From: an uncultured Anaerolineae bacterium
Lineage (GTDB): Bacteria > Chloroflexota > Anaerolineae > B4-G1 > DUEL01
Reading direction: 5' to 3'
NCBI GenBank assembly: GCA_937942115.1
Contig: CALDFY010000023.1
Coordinates: forward strand, 1-23,298
Length of the DNA stretch: 23,298 bases
Positions 7,827 through 15,383 of this stretch are shown here, piece after piece; position 1 is the first letter of the stretch, and each line of letters opens with the position of its first letter. The notes below the pieces were generated by a model. The model did no database searches and had not been told where the DNA came from. It worked only from the letters and a program-made list of their open reading frames with translations. The translations under genes and the position numbers were made by a program.

Positions 7827-9167
7827 TTACAACTCTCTTAGCCTTGGGTTAAAGATGCGGTCCAGCGCGAATCCCAGCAGGGAGAACGCCATACCGGTGA
7901 TCATCAGCAGCGCCGCCGGCTCCAGTACCCAGTAGTAATTCCCTTGAACCAGCGCCCCATTCACGCGAGCGTCGTCAATGACCTTACCCCAGGTAGGAAG
8001 AATGGGGTCCCCTAGGCCCAGAACGGAAAGGGCGGCCTCTGTAAAGACGTATGCCGGGACCAAAATGACCAGTTGGGGAATCAGCATAGGGACAATCCGG
8101 GGAATCAGGTAGCGGAAAATGATTCGCGCATCGCTGGCTCCGTAGGCACGCGCCGCTTCAATATATGGCGACTCTTTCACCTGAAGGAAAACCGCCCGAT
8201 AGGTCTTAATACTCCCCCCGAAGATACTTAGCAGAATGAGTACTCCCAGAATTACCCAGATGCTTCGGGAGTAAAAAGTGCCCACCATAATCAAGATGGG
8301 CAGTATGGGTAATACCATATTGATCTCCGTGATCCGCTGGATCACTTCGTCTAACCACCCTCCGAACCAGGTGCCGAAGGCGGCGATAATCATAGTGGTA
8401 ATCGTTGTACCCAGAGCAGCCAGCAAGCCGAACATCAGAGCGATCGGCGTGCCCCACAGCAAGGCGATGGAGAGGTCGCGGCGCCGGTGATCGGTTCCGG
8501 CCCAACCATAGACCGATCCATAGAGCACAAATTCTGCATCCACATCGGCATTGGGCTCAAACAGCAATGCCCGAACTCGGAGGGTATATCTGCCCGGCAG
8601 GACAGCTAGCGTTTCCGACTGAGGGTCGGAAAGCAGGCCGAGCAGAGGAGGCCTTCCCTTGAGCCGCCGCTGCAATTTCTCGTCCTGTGAGACGAAGTAC
8701 CGGTGGTATCTGCCGATCGCCCCTTCAAACATTCGGATTTCCCGGCCGTCCGGCGCCAGCCAGGTCAGAGCCACGTAAGGCTGTTTTTCGGTGTAAAGGC
8801 TACGGAAAAATACCGCAATCTCATTGGGAAAGTAAGCATAGGAATATTCTATAGGAAACGAGAACACCACCTCCCTAGTTTCCTCTGAAACCTGCTCCAT
8901 CGTTTTCTCAATTTCGCCTTCCCAGGTATTCAGGATGATCGTTTCCGGAAGGCGGTCCTTGCGGAACCAGTTGACCCATGCCGGTGCTGCGGTTTTGGGG
9001 GTTTTGTACCAGATATCTTCTCCCCCTCGCCACAGACGGACCGCCTCCTTGTAGGGTATGGCAATCACGGCGTAAATCGCTGTGATGACCAGTCCCACAA
9101 TGATGATTATGCCGACTACAGCGGATGGATAGCGCCGGACTTCCTGAAAGAGATTTCTCAACATCAT
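7827..9167 (-). CDS. Dpp/Opp-family ABC permease (DppC-like) with large extracytoplasmic insert
   Basis: 446 residues, against about 300 for usual DppC proteins. Membrane helix 1 is at about 15-38. The canonical core resumes at YGWAGTDHRRRDLS (219-233), the counterpart of the family GTD..GRD segment, with Gly-Arg degenerated to Arg-Arg. The remaining membrane helices follow. The coupling EAA loop is at about 335-356 (YIEAARAYGASDARI). The roughly 180 residues between are hydrophilic with beta-like stretches and must face outward, where the binding protein docks. The ATG at 9167 overlaps the previous TGA (ATGA). An insert that gates or recognises the atypical binding protein is an inference. 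Confidence 0.92.
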   Translation of the reverse strand: MMLRNLFQEVRRYPSAVVGIIIIVGLVITAIYAVIAIPYKEAVRLWRGGEDIWYKTPKTAAPAWVNWFRKDRLPETIILNTWEGEIEKTMEQVSEETREVVFSFPIEYSYAYFPNEIAVFFRSLYTEKQPYVALTWLAPDGREIRMFEGAIGRYHRYFVSQDEKLQRRLKGRPPLLGLLSDPQSETLAVLPGRYTLRVRALLFEPNADVDAEFVLYGSVYGWAGTDHRRRDLSIALLWGTPIALMFGLLAALGTTITTMIIAAFGTWFGGWLDEVIQRITEINMVLPILPILIMVGTFYSRSIWVILGVLILLSIFGGSIKTYRAVFLQVKESPYIEAARAYGASDARIIFRYLIPRIVPMLIPQLVILVPAYVFTEAALSVLGLGDPILPTWGKVIDDARVNGALVQGNYYWVLEPAALLMITGMAFSLLGFALDRIFNPRLREL

Positions 9168-10288
9168 ACGGGCTTCCCCTCGCCTCCGATTCGTACCCTG
9201 GGATCTACCAAGGCGTAGATGAAGTCCAGGACGAAAACGGTGATTGCCAGCAGGTAGGCATAAATAACCGTGGAACCGACAATCACCGGCACGTCAAAGT
9301 GGCCGATCGCTCGGTAAAGCGTCCGCCCCAGTCCCGGCCAGTTGAACACCGTTTCTAGGATGATTGCGCCCGTCCAGAGCGTGATGACCATAAGAGCGAA
9401 ATTGGTAATGATGGTCGGCAGGGTTGGTCTTAGAATGTAGCGCCGTTCTACATCCTGGTCCGGCAACCCTTTCGCCTTAGCCATTTCCACATAGTCTTCG
9501 CTGGAGTAAATCAGGAAAAAGGTGCGCCAGTTGTAGGTGTTCAGGAAGAACGAACTGAGCATCACAGCCGTGGTGGGCAGGATCAGATGTTTTGCCAGGC
9601 TCAGCGCGTATTCCAGCGGATGATCCGGCGGAGGTGCATCCACCATCCCCCCGAAGGGCAGAAGGTGCAGCACTGCCGCGAAAATCAGAATCAGGAACAG
9701 GCCGTAGAACCATGCCGGAGCTGCAGACGTCGGTGTTAGAGCGATGATAAGTTTGTCTACAACGCTACCATACCTGCGGGAAAGGGATAGGGCCGCAAAA
9801 AGGGTAATGAAGAAAAGGATCAGATTGGAGAATCCCCAGAGCATCAGTGTAGGGGGAAGACGTTCCAGGAGAATGTTCTTGACCTCCCTGGAGCCTTTAT
9901 CGCTCATTATCTGTTGCGCCTTTCCCAACCGCAGGGTGATGGCGTCCTCCAAGTATCGGAGACTGCGAATGATGAACGGTTGATTCAGCCCCAGCCGCTC
10001 TTCTTCCAGCGCCACCATACGCTCTATGAGCTGCTTGCGCTCCTCCGCCGACAATTGCCGCATTTCCGGGCTCAGGGTTGCAAATTGCGCACCGATCCTT
10101 TCCCGGATTTCGCCTCGGCGGATTTCGTCCACGTATCCTCCCATGTTGGCGATCAGAACGGTCAGGTATACACCAACGACGATGGTGAAGAATAGGAGGA
10201 CTAACCGAACGCCCATATATCGGGCAGTTCGGCTGAAGGTGCCGCTACCCGGCCCCTTTGAAGGTTTTTTGACCTCTGACCTGCTCAT
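9164..10288 (-). CDS. Dpp/Opp-family ABC permease (DppB-like)
   Basis: 374 residues. Helix 1 (about 26-47) is followed by an extracytoplasmic segment of about 95 residues. That segment has a charged helix and the family motif LGLNQPF (99-105). The core then has about five helices, a coupling EAA-type loop (EDYVEMAKAKGL, 264-275) and the end motif VDPRVRIG. It is somewhat longer than typical DppB. The start is supported by AAGGAA upstream. It is the first gene after the 436-nt gap behind the binding-protein gene and overlaps the next permease start. It forms the transmembrane channel together with the DppC-like protein. Confidence 0.93.
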   Translation of the reverse strand: MSRSEVKKPSKGPGSGTFSRTARYMGVRLVLLFFTIVVGVYLTVLIANMGGYVDEIRRGEIRERIGAQFATLSPEMRQLSAEERKQLIERMVALEEERLGLNQPFIIRSLRYLEDAITLRLGKAQQIMSDKGSREVKNILLERLPPTLMLWGFSNLILFFITLFAALSLSRRYGSVVDKLIIALTPTSAAPAWFYGLFLILIFAAVLHLLPFGGMVDAPPPDHPLEYALSLAKHLILPTTAVMLSSFFLNTYNWRTFFLIYSSEDYVEMAKAKGLPDQDVERRYILRPTLPTIITNFALMVITLWTGAIILETVFNWPGLGRTLYRAIGHFDVPVIVGSTVIYAYLLAITVFVLDFIYALVDPRVRIGGEGKPV

Positions 10289-10550
10289 AAGAGTTTCCTT
10301 ATTTCCCCCAAAAAGGGATTGCGTTTGTGGTCCGTTTCATCCCGAATGATATAGCCCCTTTTCCCCGTGGTCATTCCGATAAATAGTGAGAATCTTACAG
10401 GGCCAGTTCTATGCTGGTATTCCATTCGCCAGAGCCACTACCCTTTTCCCATTGGAGGGAAGAAAAAGGGGGGTTGGACAAGGACTTCGCTGCCATCCCC
10501 AAGTCCTGCTCTTTTGCCTCTTCCCCACTTGAGCTATTCCGAAAAGTCGC

Positions 10551-10632
10551 TCGTAGTGAGGTACGGAACGAAGTGGAATGCCTTTTTGGCCCACCGGAAC
10601 GCCACTCTGCTTTGCTTCGTGGTTGACTACGA
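10551..10632. repeat. Palindromic dispersed element X, copy 1
   Basis: An imperfect inverted repeat. TCGTAGTGAGGTACGGAACG starts the left arm and is mirrored by the right arm ending TTCGTGGTTGACTACGA. The core GAACGCCACTCTGCT recurs at 16068-16181, and a related single arm at 13479-13517. Confidence 0.75.
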
Positions 10633-10645
10633 ACGTCATGTTATA

Positions 10646-10683
10646 GACATCGTGGGGACGGACAAGGCCGCCCCCACGATGTC
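10646..10683 (-). terminator. Strong stem-loop downstream of the binding-protein gene
   Basis: A perfect 12-bp stem: GACATCGTGGGG (10646-10657) and CCCCACGATGTC (10672-10683), with a 14-nt loop. There is no U-tract on the minus strand, so it is more likely an mRNA 3'-end stabiliser or partial attenuator than a full terminator. A smaller hairpin (TGACCCA at 10718-10724, TGGGTCA at 10729-10735) holds the TAA stop of the gene in its loop. Confidence 0.55.
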
Positions 10684-10724
10684 GGTTCATGCCCTCGTCC
10701 TAGGTCCTGTCGCTATATGACCCA

Positions 10725-13265
10725 TTACTGGGTCACAAACTCCAGGACCTCGGTGATCGGCACAAGGGCCCGCTTGGACACGACGATTACTGCCAGCCGG
10801 TTGGAGCCGGCCGCCAGTTTGCCCGTCACATCCGCACCGAGTTCCACCTGCCACAGGCCGTCCTCTATGGCCTTCGCCTCGCCGCTGTAAGCTAGTTTCC
10901 CGATGGCGTCAAACACCAGGAACTTGACCATAGAGATATCGGCCACGGCGTAGGGCTTGCCATTGAACTCCACCTGGATGTCGTACTTCACCGCGTCGCC
11001 GATCTTAACCAGGGCGGGACCATCTACTGCTACCACAGGGATGGGGGCTTCAGCAAAAAGCGCCCACTTGTCTGCCCGGTCCGGGAAGTCGGCGAAGCGC
11101 TGCAGCACCAGCGTGCCCTCTACCGGGAGTGCCTTCTCCAGATAAAAGGGGCCGGTGGAGATGTGGAAGTGGCCGTAGGTCTGGTACCACTTCAGGAGAT
11201 TCTGATAGCGGGCCTTGGCCGCTTCAGCGGTAATGTACTTCCCCAGGGTAGGCGCATAGGGGATGTACCCTTCTGCCGCTGCTGCATCCAGTTCCGCCTT
11301 CAGAATCTCCAACGTGGGCCCGGCGATGTAGTTGAGTTGCTCCACCTCCAGTTTTTGAGATTTGTCGGTGGAGAAGACCGCCTTGCCCGCCGCCTCGGCC
11401 CGAATCCCCAGCGCCACGTTGTGCCATCCGGCTTCGCCGTTCTGATAGTCAGATGGATGGGCCGCTCGCCCGTTGGTGACGTTACTATCCGCTTCCGGCG
11501 TGTAGGCGTCGGTGTAGTACTCAATCACCAGCGGGTTCTCCGAAACGATCCGCCATCCCTTAAAGGCCTCCATAAAGGTCTCAAAAGCGGGCACTGCACT
11601 TTCATCATAGATGGCGGAGGCCTCCTTGGCCCGGTCAAAGGTCAGGATCATGTACATAACGTGGTCGGCGACTGAAACCGGGCTGCCATCATGCCATTTC
11701 ATCTTGTTAAAGTAGTCGTCCTCATAGTACATAACGACCTTGATCTTGGCCGTCAGCCCTTCGGGGAACTTCTCCGCAGCGGTGATGAAGACCTGTTTTT
11801 CGGCGTCCCAGTCCGCCCAAGCGTCGCCTGGCACCTCCACCTTATCTACAAAGGTCAGGGGCGCCCAGTCCAGGTTCTGCTCAATCGGCAGACCCTTCTC
11901 GGCGAAGATTTCAGCCCTCGCTAAGCGGTTGGGCAGCCACTGGCCGGTGAAGGGATCGGGTACCACCGCAGGGGATTGCATCCCGCGCAGGGGCATCATA
12001 TCGTACACCCAGTTGGAACCAGCGACGGGATTCCAGGGCTGCGTCATCATGTCGGGCATCGCGATGGTGACCGAACCACCTTCCTGACCCTCGTAGCGCA
12101 CCGTCACCCCCCACAGCCAGGACCCGTAGATGGAGCCGGAGAGGTCACTGGCGAGGGAGACATTCGGTGCCAGCGGCGCAGCCCCGATTCGGTCCAGCAG
12201 CCAGACCCGCGCCGAGTCTTTCATCGCCCAGCGGAGAGCCTCGGCCATCAGTCCGCGCCGCTGTTCTGCGGTGGTGAAGTCGCTGGTCTCCAACCGCTTC
12301 GCCAGCTCGTCAAGCTCGGGCAAAGGTTTGTACCCCTGCCAGAGGGCGTCCGGCCGGCCGCGCGGAGTGTAGAAGTAGGAGAAGTTGGTGGCCGCATCGC
12401 GGTCAATGGCAGTGGAGACCCATCCGCCGGTATAGAAGTGGAAGCAACCCGTGGCGGGGTTTGATCTGATCCAACAGGGGGCTGCCTCGCGGGAAGTCTT
12501 GTACTGGCGATCCAAGGTGAAGCCGATATCCTCCAGCAGGTTCGCCACGTAGTCGCCGATCTCGCGCCGCTCGTCTTCCGTACGGATCAGCGCAATGATG
12601 ACTACCGGCTCACCGTTGTAGGTCCACTTGCCATCCACCAATTCCGCCCCCATCGCCGCCATCTCCTCGGCGATCACCTCCTTGGCCTTCTCGGGGTTGT
12701 GGGCGTAAGTGAGTTCAATCTCGGCGATGACATCGGCCAGGAGAGCGGAATCCTTGGAGGCGTAGTTGATAGGCACGAAGCGGGGTCGGGCCAGGCCGCC
12801 CATAATTTCCTTTACAATGTAGTCCCGGTCAATCAGCCAGTTCATCGCCTCGCGCACCCGCGCCGAGGAGAAAGGATTCAGGCGACCATCCTCAAAGGTG
12901 GGGCCGGCCGGGTTGAAGGTGATCTCGTTGTAACTGCCGTACGAACTGTAGTAATTCAGTTTGCCAGCCTCCGCCAGTTCGAAAATTCGCTTGGCCGTTT
13001 CAGGAGAGGATATGCTGTAGGCGTAGACCTGGATGTCGCCCGCTTCCAACCGACTGATGGCCAGGTTGGCGTCCGGCTCCCGAACCATCACCACCCTATC
13101 CACCCATGAGCCAAACCGGGGAACGGGCGTGGGGGTCGGCGGCACCGGGGTCGGCGCTTCTGTCGGCTTGGCCGGCGGCGGGGTCGTCGGCGGGGTCGGC
13201 CTGCAGGCCGCCAGCATCAGCCCGACGACCACCAGCAGGGTTACGGCGAACAGTCCGCGTTTCAT
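10725..13265 (-). CDS. Extracellular solute-binding lipoprotein (SBP_bac_5 type) with permuted halves and C-terminal Ig-like domain
   Basis: 846 residues, much longer than the usual 500-600. A signal peptide with lipobox LAAC (Cys21) is followed by a Pro/Thr-rich linker (22-50). Residues about 52-390 carry the part normally found in the second half of the family (WVDRVVMVREPDAN, LEAGDIQVYA, SARVREAMNWLIDRDYIV). Residues about 396-740 carry the normal first half (GGSVTIAMPDM, MKWHDGSPVSVADHVMY, then STGPFYLEKALP near 703). Residues 741-846 look like an Ig-like beta domain. The order is therefore circularly permuted. It captures ligand for the permeases downstream. The ATG at 13265 has AGGAGGAG upstream, and a heptamer array lies just before that. 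The ligand is unknown: peptides, glycans or metal chelates are all possible. Confidence 0.9.
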   Translation of the reverse strand: MKRGLFAVTLLVVVGLMLAACRPTPPTTPPPAKPTEAPTPVPPTPTPVPRFGSWVDRVVMVREPDANLAISRLEAGDIQVYAYSISSPETAKRIFELAEAGKLNYYSSYGSYNEITFNPAGPTFEDGRLNPFSSARVREAMNWLIDRDYIVKEIMGGLARPRFVPINYASKDSALLADVIAEIELTYAHNPEKAKEVIAEEMAAMGAELVDGKWTYNGEPVVIIALIRTEDERREIGDYVANLLEDIGFTLDRQYKTSREAAPCWIRSNPATGCFHFYTGGWVSTAIDRDAATNFSYFYTPRGRPDALWQGYKPLPELDELAKRLETSDFTTAEQRRGLMAEALRWAMKDSARVWLLDRIGAAPLAPNVSLASDLSGSIYGSWLWGVTVRYEGQEGGSVTIAMPDMMTQPWNPVAGSNWVYDMMPLRGMQSPAVVPDPFTGQWLPNRLARAEIFAEKGLPIEQNLDWAPLTFVDKVEVPGDAWADWDAEKQVFITAAEKFPEGLTAKIKVVMYYEDDYFNKMKWHDGSPVSVADHVMYMILTFDRAKEASAIYDESAVPAFETFMEAFKGWRIVSENPLVIEYYTDAYTPEADSNVTNGRAAHPSDYQNGEAGWHNVALGIRAEAAGKAVFSTDKSQKLEVEQLNYIAGPTLEILKAELDAAAAEGYIPYAPTLGKYITAEAAKARYQNLLKWYQTYGHFHISTGPFYLEKALPVEGTLVLQRFADFPDRADKWALFAEAPIPVVAVDGPALVKIGDAVKYDIQVEFNGKPYAVADISMVKFLVFDAIGKLAYSGEAKAIEDGLWQVELGADVTGKLAAGSNRLAVIVVSKRALVPITEVLEFVTQ

Positions 13266-13281
13266 CGTTTCTCCTCCTGAG

Positions 13282-13334
13282 TTGGTAATTGGGTACATTG
13301 GTAATTGGTAGATTGGTGCACTGGTAATTGGTCG
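13282..13334 (-). repeat. Heptanucleotide-type array (c), CCAATTA units, in leader of binding-protein gene
   Basis: On the minus strand the units are CCAATTA or variants (CCAATCTA, CCAATGTA, CCCAATTA, CCAGTGCA). There are seven, mostly 7-9 bp. The array ends directly before the AGGAGGAG ribosome-binding site of the lipoprotein gene. It is AT-rich, unlike its surroundings, and so also a plausible unstructured leader. Confidence 0.8.
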
Positions 13335-13403
13335 GGGCGGTTGGGCTTCTCCTCCCAGGCATCACCTCCTTTCGCGCCGATGAGGGCTGACACACTCCAT
13401 GAA

Positions 13404-13434
13404 ATAATACCGTTTTCGGGCCGAAAAGGTTCAA
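13404..13434 (-). promoter_or_regulatory. Putative promoter with 15-bp palindromic operator candidate for the importer operon
   Basis: On the minus strand TATTAT (13404-13409) fits a -10 box, and TTGAAC (13429-13434) fits a -35 box with a long 19-nt spacer. The spacer holds a perfect interrupted palindrome, TTTTCGG-G-CCGAAAA (13413-13427), well placed for a repressor. Spacing is not ideal, so the promoter call is tentative. The palindrome itself is certain. Confidence 0.4.
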
Positions 13435-13435
13435 A

Positions 13436-13478
13436 GGACAGGGAGCAAGTCGCAAAGTCGCAAGGAGCAGGGGGCAGG
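13436..13478. repeat. Heptanucleotide array (d), TCGCAAG/GAGCAGG units
   Basis: Six units, one of them 8 bp: GGACAGG, GAGCAAG, TCGCAAAG, TCGCAAG, GAGCAGG, GGGCAGG. They are close to the units of array (b) at 16012-16067. In both places the array abuts an arm of element X, so array plus arm may be one composite element. Confidence 0.7.
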
Positions 13479-13517
13479 CGCCCTCCGCTGCACCTCGTGG
13501 CTCACTACAAGCAGGGC
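13479..13517. repeat. Element X, single arm, overlapping the Elp3 stop codon
   Basis: CGCCCTCCGCTGCACCTCGT followed by GGCTCACTACAAGCAGGG matches the right arm of element X at 16134-16177. The stop codon and last codons of the Elp3 gene (13505-13513) lie within this arm, so the element supplies the end of the reading frame. Confidence 0.65.
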
Positions 13518-15217
13518 CGCACCATATACGTTCCTTCCAGGACAAAGCCGCGCGCCCGATAGTAGGGGCGGGTGCCCACGGCGGCGATGACGGCCAGCCG
13601 CCGGTATCCGGCCTCCCCGGCCATATCGGCCGCCCACTCCAGGAGACGGGTGCCCAGGCCGATGTGCTGGGCCCGCCCGTCCCGCCGCCGGCCCAACTCC
13701 AGCGCCGGGCCGTAGACGTGCAGTTCCCGCACCACGGCGCTCCCGCGCAGTTCCTCCAACTCCGGCTCCACCTGGGGGAGAGAAAGCCGCAGGAAGCCCG
13801 CCAGGTGCCCGTCCGGGGTCTCGCCCGCCAGGAAGTGCTCCACCGTGGCGTCGGTCTCGTAGGTGGTGACGGTGAGGCTCAGGGACGATGGGTCCACCGG
13901 TCGGCCGCGCACTTCCCGGCAGCGGATGCACCGGCAGCGCAGGCCCTGGCGCGCCATCTCCTCCCGGACCACCTCCCGCAGGTTGGAGCGGGTCACCCCG
14001 GCAACGATATTTGGGGCCGGAATGTCCCGCATCAGGCGGTTGAGCCGGGCATAGGGCGGGATCAGGGCCTTGCAGGCCACCAGCAGCCGGACCAGCGTCT
14101 CCTCGTCGTAGGGCCGGTATTTTCCCTCCCGCCAGAGGTCGTAAAGGTCGGTGCCCTCCAGGAGCAGGCAGGGGTAGATTTTCAGTTCGTCGGGCCGCAG
14201 GGCCGGGTCCTCCCACAGCCGCCGGAAGTCCTCCAGGTCCCGCTCCGGGGTGGCGCCGTAGAGGTTGGGCATCCAGTGGAGGACAATTTTGAAGCCGGCC
14301 AGGCGGAGCCGCCGGACGGCAGCGCGGGTCTCGGCGACGGTGTGGCCGCGCCGGTTGAGGGCCAGAATCTCATCGTCCAGGCTCTGGACGCCCAGTTGGA
14401 CTTTGGTCACGCCCAGGGCGCGCAACCGGCGGACTTCCTCGGGGGTGATGCAGTCGGGCCGGGTCTCCACTACCAGCCCGACGTTGCGATGGGGAGCCGT
14501 CTCGTTCCGGGCCTGGGCCTCCGCCAGGGTCGGCGAGTCCTCCTCGTTCATCGCGTCCAGGCAGCGGCGGACAAACCATTCCTGGTAATCGGGGGGGTAG
14601 TCGGACCAGGTGCCGCCCAGGATGAGGAGTTCCACCTTGTCGGTGGGGTGGCCGATGTTCTCCAAGGCCTGCAGGCGGCCCGCCGTCTGGGCGAAGGGGT
14701 CGTAGCCGAAGCGGATGGCCCGCTGGACCCCCGGCTCGTCGGGGAGGTAGGATTTGGGGGCGTTGGGGACGGTGGGGCAGTAGAGGCAGCGGCCCCGGCA
14801 CGGATGGGGCGGGGTCAGAACGGAGACGGGGGCGACGCCGGAGATGGTGCGGGTGGGCTTGCGGCTCAGGGCCTGCTCCAGGCGCGGGTCGGGGGCCAGT
14901 TCGCCCGCTGCGCAAAGGCGGCGGTAGGTGCGCAGGAGTTGGTCGCGGGAATAGAGGCCGCCGCCGGGGCGGGGGTACTGGCGGATAACGGCCTCCACCC
15001 GCTTCGGCGTCAGGCGCGCGGCAGAGGCGGCCAGGGCGCGTATGCATTCCTCACCCCTCCCCCCTCCCCTCTCCTGACCGAAGGTCAGGGGAGGGGAGGG
15101 GGTGCCGCCAAAGGCGGCGGGGATGGGGTGAGGAGCAACTCCATCCTCACCCCTCTCCCGGCCCTGCGGGCCACCCCCTCCGTTGACTTTAGCCTTTTCG
15201 CCCACGTTCTTCCGCAT
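13505..15217 (-). CDS. elp3: Elp3-family tRNA U34 carboxymethyltransferase (radical SAM / GNAT)
   Basis: About 570 residues. Elp3 makes the 5-carboxymethyl side chain on wobble uridine of tRNA using a radical SAM domain and a C-terminal acetyltransferase-like domain. Seen: LTPKRVEAVIRQYP, RKPTRTISGVAPVSV, [4Fe-4S] motif CRGRCLYC (CX3CX2C, near 140), GHPTDKVELLILGGTW, VVETRPDCI, and the GNAT end with QHIGLGTRLLEWA and YYRARGFVLEG. Bacterial Elp3 is known in Chloroflexota. The start is uncertain: ATG 15217 is the nearest start upstream of the conserved part, but its GGAGG is only 3 nt away. Residues about 13-57 are encoded by a repeat element and are low-complexity. A GTG near residue 74 would lose conserved residues. 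The stop lies in element X. Confidence 0.9.
   Translation of the reverse strand: MRKNVGEKAKVNGGGGPQGRERGEDGVAPHPIPAAFGGTPSPPLTFGQERGGGRGEECIRALAASAARLTPKRVEAVIRQYPRPGGGLYSRDQLLRTYRRLCAAGELAPDPRLEQALSRKPTRTISGVAPVSVLTPPHPCRGRCLYCPTVPNAPKSYLPDEPGVQRAIRFGYDPFAQTAGRLQALENIGHPTDKVELLILGGTWSDYPPDYQEWFVRRCLDAMNEEDSPTLAEAQARNETAPHRNVGLVVETRPDCITPEEVRRLRALGVTKVQLGVQSLDDEILALNRRGHTVAETRAAVRRLRLAGFKIVLHWMPNLYGATPERDLEDFRRLWEDPALRPDELKIYPCLLLEGTDLYDLWREGKYRPYDEETLVRLLVACKALIPPYARLNRLMRDIPAPNIVAGVTRSNLREVVREEMARQGLRCRCIRCREVRGRPVDPSSLSLTVTTYETDATVEHFLAGETPDGHLAGFLRLSLPQVEPELEELRGSAVVRELHVYGPALELGRRRDGRAQHIGLGTRLLEWAADMAGEAGYRRLAVIAAVGTRPYYRARGFVLEGTYMVRPCL
15047..15183. repeat. GC-rich hairpin element Y inside the Elp3 reading frame
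   Basis: TCCTCACCCC (15048-15057) mirrors GGGGTGAGGA (15125-15134). Inside are CCTGACC/GGTCAGG (15073-15079 with 15083-15089) and GCCGCC-AAA-GGCGGC (15104-15118). A second partial copy, TCCTCACCCCTCTCCCGGCC, begins at 15144. The part read within Elp3 is 135 nt (45 codons), so the frame is kept. A related copy without coding context lies at 18036-18085. Confidence 0.8.
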
Positions 15218-15253
15218 AGGCCTCCGGCCGCTTTCACAACCTAAAAGAGATGA

Positions 15254-15290
15254 TTTTTCATTGCGGCGACGAAGCCGCCGCAATGAAAAA
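15254..15290. terminator. Perfect 14-bp stem-loop between histidine phosphatase and Elp3 genes
   Basis: TTTTTCATTGCGGC (15254-15267) pairs with GCCGCAATGAAAAA (15277-15290), with a 9-nt loop. Its A/T-rich ends would give U-runs on either strand. The better U-tract (TATTTTCTTTTTG) follows on the plus strand, although the flanking genes read on the minus strand. It may be a bidirectional terminator or another dispersed palindrome. Confidence 0.5.
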
Positions 15291-15383
15291 TATTTTCTTT
15301 TTGTTCTTCTGGTCAGGCAGAAGGCGGTTTTTGGCGATTTTCCAACTACCCACTCCGAAAAGAACCAAACTTCAAGGAGGGGG

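Larger units (their letters stand above)
10289..10724. other. 436-nt gap inside the importer operon, no gene seen
   Basis: It separates the binding-protein gene from the permease genes. No ORF here has coding character. It holds a palindromic element (10551-10632), a strong stem-loop (10646-10683) and the leader of the DppB-like gene. Stem-loops after a binding-protein gene commonly raise its mRNA level relative to the membrane subunits. That role is inferred here. Confidence 0.7.

Noticed and set aside
13282..13478. CRISPR-like array
   Set aside because: Units are 7-9 bp and contiguous, with no spacers and no cas genes in the window.
13664..15244. 526-residue open frame on the plus strand opposite Elp3
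   Set aside because: It is Gly/Gln/Val-rich low-complexity sequence with no motifs. Elp3 on the other strand is certain.
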